A stretch of DNA of 64,000 nucleotides. Origin: Flagellimonas algicola (lineage in GTDB: Bacteria > Bacteroidota > Bacteroidia > Flavobacteriales > Flavobacteriaceae). Shown piece by piece: positions 1 through 7,987 of this stretch (the first letter of the stretch is position 1; every line of letters begins with the position of its first letter). The stretch is taken from the NCBI RefSeq assembly GCF_005937185.1, contig NZ_VCNI01000003.1, positions 124,001-188,000 on the forward strand, written 5' to 3'. The notes beneath the pieces were generated by a model. The model was not told the DNA's origin. It saw only the letters and a program-made list of their open reading frames with translations, and searched no databases. The translations under genes and the position numbers were made by a program.

Positions 1-117
1 GGATTTTGTGGTAACAGCTCTGTCCAACTGACTCGAAATTTTATCCCAAGCTCCTGGAGATGGCTTGATTTCCCGATTCCCCAGTTTGTCCTTGATATGT
101 TTTTCCAGTTTCTCCAT
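1..117 (-). CDS. Probable anti-sigma/membrane regulator, N-terminal part only
   Basis: Only the first 39 codons are inside the window; the gene continues past base 1. It starts with ATG at 117, eight bases after the stop codon of the ECF sigma factor, so the two are almost certainly co-transcribed. The visible part begins MEKLEKHIKDKLGNREI and continues KPSPGAWDKISSQL. The pattern of an Arg-x-Ile-x-Pro-Ser stretch followed by a Trp-Asp-Lys motif is what I associate with small flavobacterial membrane proteins encoded just after sigma factors. The anti-sigma role is inferred from position and this motif; no membrane segment can be seen in the fragment. Confidence 0.55.
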   Translation of the reverse strand, partial: MEKLEKHIKDKLGNREIKPSPGAWDKISSQLDRAVTTKS

Positions 118-125
118 AACTCCTT

Positions 126-695
126 CTATTTTTGTCTAGACTGCGTTCGACTTGTCATTCCTTGTAATTTTAAATTCTCCTGCAGCATTTTCCTAGCCTT
201 GAACAATTGCGATTTTGAAGTGCCTTCGGATATATGCAACATTTCTGCTATTTCATGGTGCTTGTAGCCTTCAATGGCGTATAGCAAAAACACCATTTTA
301 TACCCTTCCGGTAGATTATCTATCAGCTGCTGCACATATTCCACATCCAAAATGGAGGATTGTTCTTCCAATTTTTCTACCTGCTGATAGGCCTCATCAT
401 CATAAACCACAAATTGCTTTTTCCGTAAAAAGGAAATGCTCTCTCTCACCATTATTTTTCGAATCCACCCTTCAAAACTTCCCCTGTGCTCAAAGGAAGC
501 CAGATTGCGAAACACCTTCACAAATGCACTGATCATAACATCCTCCGCAAACTGCACATCCTTTATGTACTGACGGCAAACGCCCAACATTTTGGGAGCA
601 AATTTTTCATAAAGCAACTTCTGACAATTGGAATCGCCAGAAATGGACTTTTTGATCAGTTGCTTCTCGTTCGTATATAATGACACGATTTTCAA
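126..695 (-). CDS. RNA polymerase ECF-type sigma-70 factor
   Basis: 189-residue ECF sigma factor that would direct RNA polymerase to a small regulon. Region 2 lies at about residues 20-90 (YEKFAPKMLGVC, the DVMISAFVKVF helix, GSFEGWIRKIMVRE) and region 4 at about 125-175 (LPEGYKMVFLLYAIEGYKHHEIAE then EGTSKSQLFKARKML). The listed start is TTG; a GTG three codons downstream is possible and no ATG gives a full region 2. The last ten or so codons (MTSRTQSRQK) are read from a copy of the REP-like repeat at 136-159, so the C-terminal tail appears to be acquired and not part of the family fold. The next gene is its probable anti-sigma partner. Confidence 0.9.
   Translation of the reverse strand: MKIVSLYTNEKQLIKKSISGDSNCQKLLYEKFAPKMLGVCRQYIKDVQFAEDVMISAFVKVFRNLASFEHRGSFEGWIRKIMVRESISFLRKKQFVVYDDEAYQQVEKLEEQSSILDVEYVQQLIDNLPEGYKMVFLLYAIEGYKHHEIAEMLHISEGTSKSQLFKARKMLQENLKLQGMTSRTQSRQK
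136..159. repeat. REP-like short repeat copy at the 3' end of the sigma gene
   Basis: Reads CTAGACTGCGTTCGACTTGTCATT on the plus strand in two parts: a core AGACTGCGTTCGACTT and the tail TGTCATT. Related copies occur at 30444-30468, 56764-56791 and around 45.2-45.6 kb. It sits inside the sigma factor reading frame and supplies its last codons and stop. Confidence 0.6.
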
Positions 696-804
696 CAGTG
701 GTTCTCGTTTAGTTTGTTATAAAGATAGACGAGGCGCTTTTCAAAATGGTTGCCTCTTGGAAAAATTTAATGGGATATAGTTGCAGAATGAGCGCCTTAA
801 ACCT

Positions 805-825
805 TCTAGCATCTAGCATCTAGCA
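805..825. repeat. Heptamer tandem repeat, three units of TCTAGCA
   Basis: Three perfect copies of the 7-bp unit TCTAGCA lie directly downstream of the polyprenyl synthase stop codon, in the gap between it and the sigma gene. Period and position resemble the longer heptamer array at 1969-2038 on the other side of the same gene. Confidence 0.8.
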
Positions 826-829
826 AAAT

Positions 830-1807
830 CTATTTTTTACGATCCACAACATAGTTGACCATCAAGGTAAGCGCGCTCTTGTATTCGGAATCTGGGTAAT
901 TGTTAAGAAGGTCTAAAGCCTCGTCCTTGAACTCAAGCATTTTTGTGACTGCGTATTCCAAGCCGCCCATTTCTTTTACATAGGCTATAACTTCCTTTAC
1001 CCGTTTCTTGTTCTTATTGTGCTTTTTGATGGAATTAATTAGCCAACGCCTCTTGTCTTTATCACTCTGGTTCAATGCATAAATAAGCGGAAGGGTCATC
1101 TTTTGTTCCTTGATATCTATTCCAGTGGGCTTTCCGATTTTCTCCTCGCCGTAATCGAACAGGTCATCCTTTATCTGAAAGGCCATTCCGCAGAGTTCCC
1201 CAAACCGTCTAAAAGTTTCCACTTCTTCTGAATCCGGTTTAACCGAACAAGCCCCCATACTACAGCAGGCAGCAATAAGGGTCGCGGTTTTTTGCCTGAT
1301 GATATCATAATAGACCTCTTCGGTGATATCCAAAAGTCGGGCTTTTTCAATTTGAAGCAGCTCTCCCTCGCTCATGTCCCTTACTGCATTGGATATAATA
1401 TGCAAAAGGTCATAATTTTTGTTCTCCAGTGCCACCAAGACCCCTTTGGAAAAAAGAAAATCCCCAACAAGTACGGCAATCTTGTTTTTCCACAGGGCAT
1501 TAATAGAAAAGAAACCTCTTCGTTTATGGCTGTCATCCACCACATCATCATGAACTAAACTTGCGGTATGGATCAATTCAATAATCGAGGCACCGGTATA
1601 TGTTCTTTCGTTGACATTTCCTCCATTGATCAACTTGGCGGTCAGAAAAACGAACATGGGTCGCATTTGCTTCCCTTTCCGGTTCACTATGTAGAAAGTG
1701 ATTCTATTGAACAATGCTACCTTGGAAGACATAGATTTGAGAAACTTCTCCTCAAATAGTTGCATTTCCCGTTCAATAGGTTCCCTAATCTGTGAAACTA
1801 CCTTCAA
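830..1807 (-). CDS. Polyprenyl (octaprenyl-type) diphosphate synthase
   Basis: 325-residue trans-isoprenyl diphosphate synthase that condenses isopentenyl diphosphate onto an allylic primer; in this group the product is probably the menaquinone side chain. The first aspartate-rich motif is HDDVVDD at about residues 86-92 with the following Arg-Arg-Gly, and the second is QIKDDLFDYGEE at about residue 212. The basic GKQMRP stretch near 45-50 binds diphosphate. The start is TTG at 1807; I keep it because relatives in this group begin with the same MK-x-V-x-Q-I-x-EPI sequence, and the next ATG would remove it. Chain length cannot be decided from the sequence by eye. Confidence 0.9.
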   Translation of the reverse strand: MKVVSQIREPIEREMQLFEEKFLKSMSSKVALFNRITFYIVNRKGKQMRPMFVFLTAKLINGGNVNERTYTGASIIELIHTASLVHDDVVDDSHKRRGFFSINALWKNKIAVLVGDFLFSKGVLVALENKNYDLLHIISNAVRDMSEGELLQIEKARLLDITEEVYYDIIRQKTATLIAACCSMGACSVKPDSEEVETFRRFGELCGMAFQIKDDLFDYGEEKIGKPTGIDIKEQKMTLPLIYALNQSDKDKRRWLINSIKKHNKNKKRVKEVIAYVKEMGGLEYAVTKMLEFKDEALDLLNNYPDSEYKSALTLMVNYVVDRKK

Positions 1808-1968
1808 AACTTAGACGTTAGCAAATTTGGTTTTGGACGCTAAAAGTAGGGAAAATGGAAGAGTTCATCGCCGGATGTCCAAAGTTTTAAGATGGGTGGC
1901 CTAAAGCGTCGATAAAATACAGTTGAGAATTATCAATAAACAATTATTCAAAGGTGTTGAATGCTGGA

Positions 1969-2038
1969 TGTTTGGTGTTTGGAACTTGGTACTTGGAACT
2001 TGGTACTTGGTACTTGGTACTTGGTACTTGGTACTTGG
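1969..2038. repeat. Heptamer tandem repeat, ten units of (T/A)(A/G)(C/T)TTGG
   Basis: Two TGTTTGG units are followed by alternating AACTTGG and TACTTGG and then five TACTTGG units, ten in all with no spacer. The array fills the middle of the 273-bp gap 1808-2080 between rlmN and the polyprenyl synthase; the rest of the gap is AT-rich, with loosely repeated AACTGTT and ATTAACCAC words just after it. A 7-bp period does not keep a reading frame and no gene is here. Copy number may vary between strains. Confidence 0.9.
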
Positions 2039-2080
2039 TTAAAATTAACTGTTTGCTGTTAACTGTTCACTATTAACCAC

Positions 2081-3121
2081 TTATTGCTTATTGGCCAACT
2101 GCCCACATGCAGCATCTATATCCTTACCCCTAGAACGCCGAACGGTTACCGTAATCCCATTTCGTTCCAATGTCCTTTTGTACATTTCCACAGCGGCTTC
2201 CGAAGCTTGCTGGAACTCCCCATCATCAATAGGATTATATTCGATAAGATTCACTTTGGAAGGTGCAAATCGGCAAAACTTGACCAAAGCATCCACAGCC
2301 TCTTGCGTATCGTTGATTCCCTTCCAGACCACATATTCGTACGTAATTCTGTTTTTGGTTTTTTGATACCAATATTCCAAGGCTTCCCTAAGATCTTTCA
2401 AAGGAAAAGTGGCATTAAAGGGCATAATGGATGTTCGTACTTCATCTATGGCAGAATGTAAGGATACTGCCAAACTGAATTTCACCTCTTCATCAGCCAT
2501 TTTTTTGATTATTTTGGGCACACCTGAAGTGGACACCACAATTCTTTTTGGCGACATGCCCAATCCTTCCCGGGAAGTTATTTTTTCAATGGCTTTGAGC
2601 ACATTGTTATAGTTCATAAGGGGCTCGCCCATCCCCATAAAAACAATATTGCTTAGCGGACGATCAAAATACAATCGACTTTCATTGTCAATGGCCACTA
2701 CCTGATCATAGATTTCATCCGGATTCAGATTCCGCATTCTTTTAAGACGGGCAGTTGCGCAAAACCTGCAATCCAAACTGCATCCTACTTGGCTAGAGAC
2801 GCAGGCCGTAGTTCTTGTCTCCGTAGGTATCAGTACGGACTCCACCACCAAACCGTCATGTAGCCGGACGGCATTTTTTATGGTCCCATCCGAACTGCGC
2901 TGCATCTGATCCACTCTTATGTGGTTGATTACAAAGTGGTCCTCCAACATTTGCCGCGTTTGCTTGGAAATGTTGGTCATGGCATCAAAAGAGTGTGCAG
3001 ATTTTTGCCAAAGCCATTCGTACACCTGATTTCCCCGGAAAGACTTATCTCCTTGGGAAACAAAGAAATCCCGCAGTTGTTCCTTGGTCAATGCCCGTAT
3101 GTCCTTTTTTTTGATTTCCAC
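2081..3121 (-). CDS. rlmN: 23S rRNA (adenine-C2)-methyltransferase RlmN
   Basis: 346-residue radical-SAM enzyme that methylates C2 of adenine 2503 in 23S rRNA and, in known members, adenine 37 of some tRNAs. The iron-sulfur motif C-x3-C-x2-C is at residues 114-121 (CSLDCRFC), preceded by Cys107 in TTACVSSQVG. FMGMGEPLMNY is the SAM-binding glycine motif. The second catalytic cysteine is in the C-terminal DAACGQLA. Length and full motif set are normal for the family. The start is GTG at 3121. It lies downstream of queA but behind a strong terminator, so it is probably transcribed separately. Confidence 0.97.
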   Translation of the reverse strand: MEIKKKDIRALTKEQLRDFFVSQGDKSFRGNQVYEWLWQKSAHSFDAMTNISKQTRQMLEDHFVINHIRVDQMQRSSDGTIKNAVRLHDGLVVESVLIPTETRTTACVSSQVGCSLDCRFCATARLKRMRNLNPDEIYDQVVAIDNESRLYFDRPLSNIVFMGMGEPLMNYNNVLKAIEKITSREGLGMSPKRIVVSTSGVPKIIKKMADEEVKFSLAVSLHSAIDEVRTSIMPFNATFPLKDLREALEYWYQKTKNRITYEYVVWKGINDTQEAVDALVKFCRFAPSKVNLIEYNPIDDGEFQQASEAAVEMYKRTLERNGITVTVRRSRGKDIDAACGQLANKQ

Positions 3122-3140
3122 CGTTTAAAGATAGTCAAGA

Positions 3141-3175
3141 AAAATCCCGAGAAGCAATCTACTACTCGGGATTAT
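3141..3175 (-). terminator. Rho-independent terminator after queA
   Basis: On the minus strand ATCCCGAG and CTCGGGAT pair around a 13-base loop and are followed by a short T-run. It lies 35-70 bases after the queA stop codon and just before the rlmN start. A smaller CTCCT/AGGAG hairpin follows the queA stop immediately. Confidence 0.75.
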
Positions 3176-3210
3176 TAGCTTGTGATTCCTCCTAATGAGG
3201 AGCTATTATT

Positions 3211-4260
3211 TCAGATGATCAACATGGCATCACCATAGGAGTAGAATCTATACTGCTCCAAAATAGCCTGCTTGTACGCCTTTTTCATCAGATCGTGACC
3301 AATAAATGCCGAAACCATCATCAATAGTGTGGATTTTGGCAAATGGAAGTTGGTGATCATACAGTTGGCAATGCTAAAATCATAAGGTGGGAAAATAAAC
3401 TTATTCGTCCAACCTTCAAAAGTGTTCAATGAGTGTTCTGATGAAACCGCACTTTCCAAACCACGCATTACCGTTGTGCCAACTGCACAAACTTTCCTTT
3501 TACTGTTCTTGGCGCTGTTCACCACCTCTGTGGCCTTTTCATCAATAACCAATTCCTCGCTGTCCATTTTGTGCTTGGACAAATCTTCTACTTCAACTGG
3601 ATTGAAAGTTCCCAATCCCACGTGTAGGGTTACCTCCGCGAAATCGATACCCTTGATCTCCAATCTTTTCAGCAAATGTTTGGAGAAGTGCAAGCCTGCG
3701 GTAGGCGCTGCCACGGCACCCTCGTACTTGGCATAAATAGTCTGATAGCGCTCTTCATCCTCTGGCTCTACATCCCTCTTAATGTATTTGGGAAGCGGAG
3801 TTTCTCCTAGTTCTCTTAACTTCCTTCTAAAGTCAGTGTATGATCCATCATAAAGGAAACGCAATGTTCTTCCCCTTGAGGTAGTATTGTCTATTACCTC
3901 AGCTACCAAGCTTTCATCTTCACCAAAATATAACTTGTTTCCAATTCTGATTTTTCGCGCAGGATCAACCAAAACATCCCAAAGTCTTTGCTCTTGATTT
4001 AGTTCGCGAAGCAAAAACACTTCAATTCTTGCACCGGTCTTTTCTTTGTTTCCATAAAGTCTTGCTGGAAAAACCTTGGTATTGTTCAAAACCATTACAT
4101 CCCCCTCGTCAAAATAATCGATAAGGTCTTTGAACATTTTATGCTCAATTTTCCCAGTTTCCCGATGAATCACCATGAGTTTGGACTCATCCCGATTTTC
4201 AGCTGGGTATTCGGCCAATAGTTCCTTAGGTAATTCAAAGTTGAAGTTTGATAATTTCAT
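3211..4260 (-). CDS. queA: S-adenosylmethionine:tRNA ribosyltransferase-isomerase QueA
   Basis: 349-residue enzyme that moves the ribosyl part of SAM onto 7-aminomethyl-7-deazaguanine in tRNA and rearranges it to epoxyqueuosine, the penultimate step of queuosine formation. The family signatures are all present: [18 protein letters not shown] at the N-terminus, [13 protein letters not shown] at about 57-68, the [14 protein letters not shown] motif near 185, [11 protein letters not shown] and [17 protein letters not shown] near the C-terminus. It begins with ATG at 4260 and has the usual length. No preQ1 riboswitch is visible in the short upstream gap. Confidence 0.97.
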   Translation of the reverse strand: MKLSNFNFELPKELLAEYPAENRDESKLMVIHRETGKIEHKMFKDLIDYFDEGDVMVLNNTKVFPARLYGNKEKTGARIEVFLLRELNQEQRLWDVLVDPARKIRIGNKLYFGEDESLVAEVIDNTTSRGRTLRFLYDGSYTDFRRKLRELGETPLPKYIKRDVEPEDEERYQTIYAKYEGAVAAPTAGLHFSKHLLKRLEIKGIDFAEVTLHVGLGTFNPVEVEDLSKHKMDSEELVIDEKATEVVNSAKNSKRKVCAVGTTVMRGLESAVSSEHSLNTFEGWTNKFIFPPYDFSIANCMITNFHLPKSTLLMMVSAFIGHDLMKKAYKQAILEQYRFYSYGDAMLII

Positions 4261-4346
4261 GTAGACTTTTTTTGGAAATTTTTAAAGAGCGCAAATATAC
4301 AATCTCGACATAGGGGATGTCAAGTAATTTGGTGATTAAATGTTAA

Positions 4347-5576
4347 TTACAGCGTATCCACTCTAAAACCAAGGGTTTCAAGATCCTTCCAATAATCCGG
4401 ATAGGATTTGGACACGACCTCAGCTTCATTGACCATCAAAGTGGTTTTCAAGCCCAAAGGGCCAAAGGCCATTGCCATTCTGTGATCGTGGTAGGTATCA
4501 ATAGCAACATTTGAAATGATGTTTTGGGAAGGTTCCAAACTTAGGCTTTCATGATCTATGGCCACTTTTGCTCCTACTTTCTCCAATTCGGTTTTCATGG
4601 CTCCCAACCTATCGGTTTCTTTAATGGGCAAGGTGTGCAAACCGGTCAAATGGCAACCCATACCCAATCCAAAACAAGTTACTGAAATGGTCTGCGCAAT
4701 GTCCGGGGCATTGGCCAGGTCATAGTCAACGCTTTCCAAATCACATTCCTGAACTTTCTCCAGGGTTATTTGAGTGCCAGAGTATGTTGTTTTTACACCA
4801 AAATCCTGATAAATCTGGGCAAGTACACTGTCGCCCTGCAAAGAGTTTTCCTTGTATGCCGAAAGCCGGATCTTGGTTCCCACTTCGCTCAATGCCGCTA
4901 TGCTATAGAAATAACTTGCAGAACTCCAATCCGATTCCACAACCAAGGTACTGTCCATAACCTTTTCTTTATGGGCAACTTGGATAAGGTTACCTTCAAA
5001 CTTGGTCTCCACTCCTATTTGACCCAGTAATGCCAAGGTCATTTTTATATAAGGCACCGAAGTGATTTTCCCAACAAGTTCCAACTCCAAGCCGTTGGCC
5101 AAACTAGGAGCTATTAAAAGGAGGGCAGATATATACTGGCTGCTTATATTGGCAGGCAGGGAAACGCGATTTTTAGTCAAGGTTTTTCCCGTTATTTTGA
5201 TGGGTGGGTATCCTTCATTTTTTTCATAGGATATTTCGGCTCCCAAGTCCCGTAATGCATCCACCAAAACCTTTATGGGCCGTTCCTGCATACGCTTGGA
5301 ACCTGTCAGTACTACCTCCTTTCCTTCTTGGGAGGCAAAAAAGGCGGTTAAAAACCGCATGGCCGTACCGGCATGATGGATATCGACTATCCCATGAGAA
5401 GTAGCCAAACCTTTTTGCATGACTTGACCATCATCTGAGTTGGACAAATTTTGAATAGCAACATTGGGAAACAATGCCTGCAAGAGCAAAGACCTATTGG
5501 TCTCACTCTTTGAACCTGTAACTGCAATGGATTTATCTATTATTTTACTTTGGGCAAAGGACAGTTTTAGTTTCAA
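4347..5576 (-). CDS. aroA: 3-phosphoshikimate 1-carboxyvinyltransferase (EPSP synthase)
   Basis: Sixth step of the shikimate pathway, joining phosphoenolpyruvate to shikimate 3-phosphate. Substrate-binding signatures are complete: GSKSETNRSLLLQA at residue 21, GTAMRFLTAF near 85, SSQYISALLL near 145, DWSSASYF near 216, KETDRLGAM near 320 and the C-terminal YHDHRMAMAF. At 409 residues it is slightly shorter than the enterobacterial enzyme, as is common in Bacteroidota. The start codon is TTG at 5576. It is not part of the Phe/Tyr operon 8 kb away. A small CCCTGTACAGGG palindrome (5628-5639) follows the upstream MazG gene and may be a weak terminator. Confidence 0.96.
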   Translation of the reverse strand: MKLKLSFAQSKIIDKSIAVTGSKSETNRSLLLQALFPNVAIQNLSNSDDGQVMQKGLATSHGIVDIHHAGTAMRFLTAFFASQEGKEVVLTGSKRMQERPIKVLVDALRDLGAEISYEKNEGYPPIKITGKTLTKNRVSLPANISSQYISALLLIAPSLANGLELELVGKITSVPYIKMTLALLGQIGVETKFEGNLIQVAHKEKVMDSTLVVESDWSSASYFYSIAALSEVGTKIRLSAYKENSLQGDSVLAQIYQDFGVKTTYSGTQITLEKVQECDLESVDYDLANAPDIAQTISVTCFGLGMGCHLTGLHTLPIKETDRLGAMKTELEKVGAKVAIDHESLSLEPSQNIISNVAIDTYHDHRMAMAFGPLGLKTTLMVNEAEVVSKSYPDYWKDLETLGFRVDTL

Positions 5577-5645
5577 AGCCTAGCTGTTTGGTTGAAAGAC
5601 CAAAACTAGAAAAAACACCCCTAAAGTCCCTGTACAGGGCTAACT

Positions 5646-5972
5646 TTATTTGAGCTTTTTGTTATTCTGATGACGATCATGGTCACGCTTGGCCTTCAAG
5701 TCCAATTTTTTATCGAAGGCTTCCTGCAGGTCCACCCCTGTTTGATTGGCCAAACAGAGCACAACAAACAGCACATCGGCCAGTTCCTCCCCTAAATCCT
5801 TGTCCCTATCGGACTCCTTTTCGCTTTGTTCGCCGTAGCGCCTAGCAATGATGCGGGCCACCTCCCCAACTTCCTCGGTGAGTTGGGCCATATTGGTAAG
5901 CTCGTTGAAATAGCGAACTCCGTGATTTTGGATCCATTTATCAACCGCTTGTTGGGCATTTTGGATATTCAT
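5646..5972 (-). CDS. MazG-like nucleotide pyrophosphohydrolase
   Basis: 108-residue all-alpha nucleoside triphosphate pyrophosphohydrolase, likely a house-cleaning enzyme that removes non-canonical or excess NTPs. The metal-binding motif is split as usual: QLTEEVGEVARII (E-E-x-x-E) at about residues 31-43 and DLGEELADVLFVV (E-E-x-x-D) at about 60-72. It is the short single-domain type, not the long two-domain MazG. It starts with ATG three bases after the upstream DUF3857 gene ends, so it is probably the last gene of that operon. Confidence 0.88.
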   Translation of the reverse strand: MNIQNAQQAVDKWIQNHGVRYFNELTNMAQLTEEVGEVARIIARRYGEQSEKESDRDKDLGEELADVLFVVLCLANQTGVDLQEAFDKKLDLKAKRDHDRHQNNKKLK

Positions 5973-5975
5973 GGT

Positions 5976-7985
5976 CTACACTTTGGACAAAACTACTTTT
6001 TCTGACTGTTTTAGGATCAAATTTTTATAGTATTCTTTAAGTGCATCGTAATATTCCACTGGAAAAAAGGCAGAATTCAACTCTGTAGTGGCATTTACTC
6101 GAATCTGATTGCCTTGTGAAAGCACCTTAAATGAAAACTTGCCCGAATTCTCCGGTAACTGAACTACGGCACTCTCAGGTAAGGACTCCACTTTATATCC
6201 CTCAGGAATCGTTAGGCTAATCATATATTTCTTTTGTCTTGGAAAGCTAAAATCCACTGGATATTCCCTTTTTTCCATTTTAAAGGGATTGCTGGACTCG
6301 GCCAAGAACAGCATCGGCTTAAAGTAAATTTTTTGACCGATAATCTCACACTGATTCTCTTTGACAAAGTCACAGGTTTCTATCATCGGTTTTTCTAGTT
6401 GCTCCTTATTTTTCAATTCATAGCCATCAATCTCCATTTCCCCATGCTGGTTTTCCATGTTCTCCAAATAGGTTTCCTCATCGGTTTTTTCCAATTTGTC
6501 CCTTAGTTCCAAAGCCAGTTGGTTGGTGTATTGGGTTCTCGTTTTTCCGTCTACGGATCCATCCTCATGGATAGTGGCGGTCACATAATGTATTTCTTTA
6601 GACAGTTTCTTTGGTGTTAGCTCTACTTGTGAAGAAGAGCCATCTTTCCTCACCAATCTTCCCATCCAATTGAGTGCCCTGTTGGGTAAAACCCCTGGGA
6701 TGGTATTTTTCTCAGTCGCATCGAATAAAATAACATTATCGAGTACTTCCATGCCGGCAATCACATAATTGAATCCATCTGTAGTTGGAAAAAGTGGTAT
6801 CCCATTAGACCGGGTACTAACCAAAATTGGGTTGGCATTTAATCCCGCATAACGGAACATAGAAGTAAGCATGAGATTGATCTCTGCCGCATTGCCAGCT
6901 CCTTCTTTAAAAGCTTTTTTTATGCCATCCCTACTACAGGTAACCCCATAGTAATCGTTCCAGTTCATCTTGGATTGCACAAACTCAAAGATCAGTTTGG
7001 CCTTTTCCCTATCATCTGTTATCCCGTCTATGATCTGATCCACCTCATCCTTATAATAATTCTCTCTTCGCAATTCCGTTCCAAAACTTTCATATTCATA
7101 TATGGATTTGGCAACGCCCTCCCAGGTGAGGCTGTAATCTTTATAGGGTCTGTTCGGAAATTGTGTGGAGGCCAATTCAAATTTGATGGCGCTCCTATAA
7201 TTATTAATGTTACTGGTATATTCTTCCTCCACCATAGAAGGTAAATCAGATGCCTGAACCTCGTATACATTTTCATAGAAACTCAGGTTATGGGATTGCC
7301 TGGAAGTTTTTCCCAATTTACCTGCCACGTCTTCGGTTCTATAGGATATATTGATGGACCTACTTTCACGGGATTGCTGGAATTGAATGGGGTAATAACC
7401 CTTGGAGTGTCTCTTGAAAACAAAGTACTGTGGTATATCCAATCTAAGGTCCACCCGGTTTACCGGGATGCTGTATTGAAACCGGAAATCGTCCATATAC
7501 CAGTAAAGCGGAGAGTTTACCTTAAATTCGATATCCAATACGCTGCCTTCCTTAACTTCAGGCATGGTGATGGAAGCCTTATTTCTGTATTTGTTTACCT
7601 CCTCCACGAAAATTCCATCTTTTTTGAGCTTTTCTTCCACAATTTTACCATCGATCATATTGAAGGTGATTCCCTTTACATTAGCGATTTTCTCCTCGTC
7701 ACCTTGGGAAGCATACAATGGTATTTGAAGTGTTGCCCAGCTAAATCCCTCCTTGTTGTAGATCTTGATTCTGTAATGTGCCTCCTTGGTCAATGACCAC
7801 CCTTGTTCCGCATTGTAATTATAGAAGACCCTTTCTTTTTTATACAAGATTGCAGCATCTGCATCTGGTTCCAAATGATGTTGGGTTTCGGCGACTTCTT
7901 GTTCTGAAACCTTTCCAAATTTTACTTCATTGGCTTGGGTTAGGTGGGTTCCTACCAACAGCAGGATCAGCAATCTTACTTTCAT
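5976..7985 (-). CDS. Secreted DUF3857 protein with transglutaminase-like domain lacking the catalytic Cys
   Basis: 669-residue exported protein with a signal peptide (MKVRLLILLLVGTHLTQA). An N-terminal DUF3857 beta domain spans roughly residues 55-260 and a transglutaminase-like domain about 300-430. Where the active family members have a Gly-Asp-Cys-Lys motif, this protein has EGAGNAAEINLML, so the nucleophile is missing; the histidine position reads GFNYVIAG and the aspartate is kept in LFDATEK. It is therefore probably a binding or structural protein rather than an enzyme. It lies two bases after the next DUF3857 gene, which retains the Cys. Function in either is unknown; periplasmic location is inferred from the signal peptide. 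Confidence 0.8.
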   Translation of the reverse strand: MKVRLLILLLVGTHLTQANEVKFGKVSEQEVAETQHHLEPDADAAILYKKERVFYNYNAEQGWSLTKEAHYRIKIYNKEGFSWATLQIPLYASQGDEEKIANVKGITFNMIDGKIVEEKLKKDGIFVEEVNKYRNKASITMPEVKEGSVLDIEFKVNSPLYWYMDDFRFQYSIPVNRVDLRLDIPQYFVFKRHSKGYYPIQFQQSRESRSINISYRTEDVAGKLGKTSRQSHNLSFYENVYEVQASDLPSMVEEEYTSNINNYRSAIKFELASTQFPNRPYKDYSLTWEGVAKSIYEYESFGTELRRENYYKDEVDQIIDGITDDREKAKLIFEFVQSKMNWNDYYGVTCSRDGIKKAFKEGAGNAAEINLMLTSMFRYAGLNANPILVSTRSNGIPLFPTTDGFNYVIAGMEVLDNVILFDATEKNTIPGVLPNRALNWMGRLVRKDGSSSQVELTPKKLSKEIHYVTATIHEDGSVDGKTRTQYTNQLALELRDKLEKTDEETYLENMENQHGEMEIDGYELKNKEQLEKPMIETCDFVKENQCEIIGQKIYFKPMLFLAESSNPFKMEKREYPVDFSFPRQKKYMISLTIPEGYKVESLPESAVVQLPENSGKFSFKVLSQGNQIRVNATTELNSAFFPVEYYDALKEYYKNLILKQSEKVVLSKV

Positions 7986-7987
7986 AG

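Noticed and set aside
1969-2038. Heptamer array as a possible CRISPR
   Set aside because: Units are 7 bp with no spacers, and no cas genes are in the window.
7290-7796. 168-codon plus-strand frame opposite a DUF3857 gene, and a similar 171-codon frame at 9338-9853
   Set aside because: Both are antisense shadows of well-supported coding sequences and have no recognisable motif.
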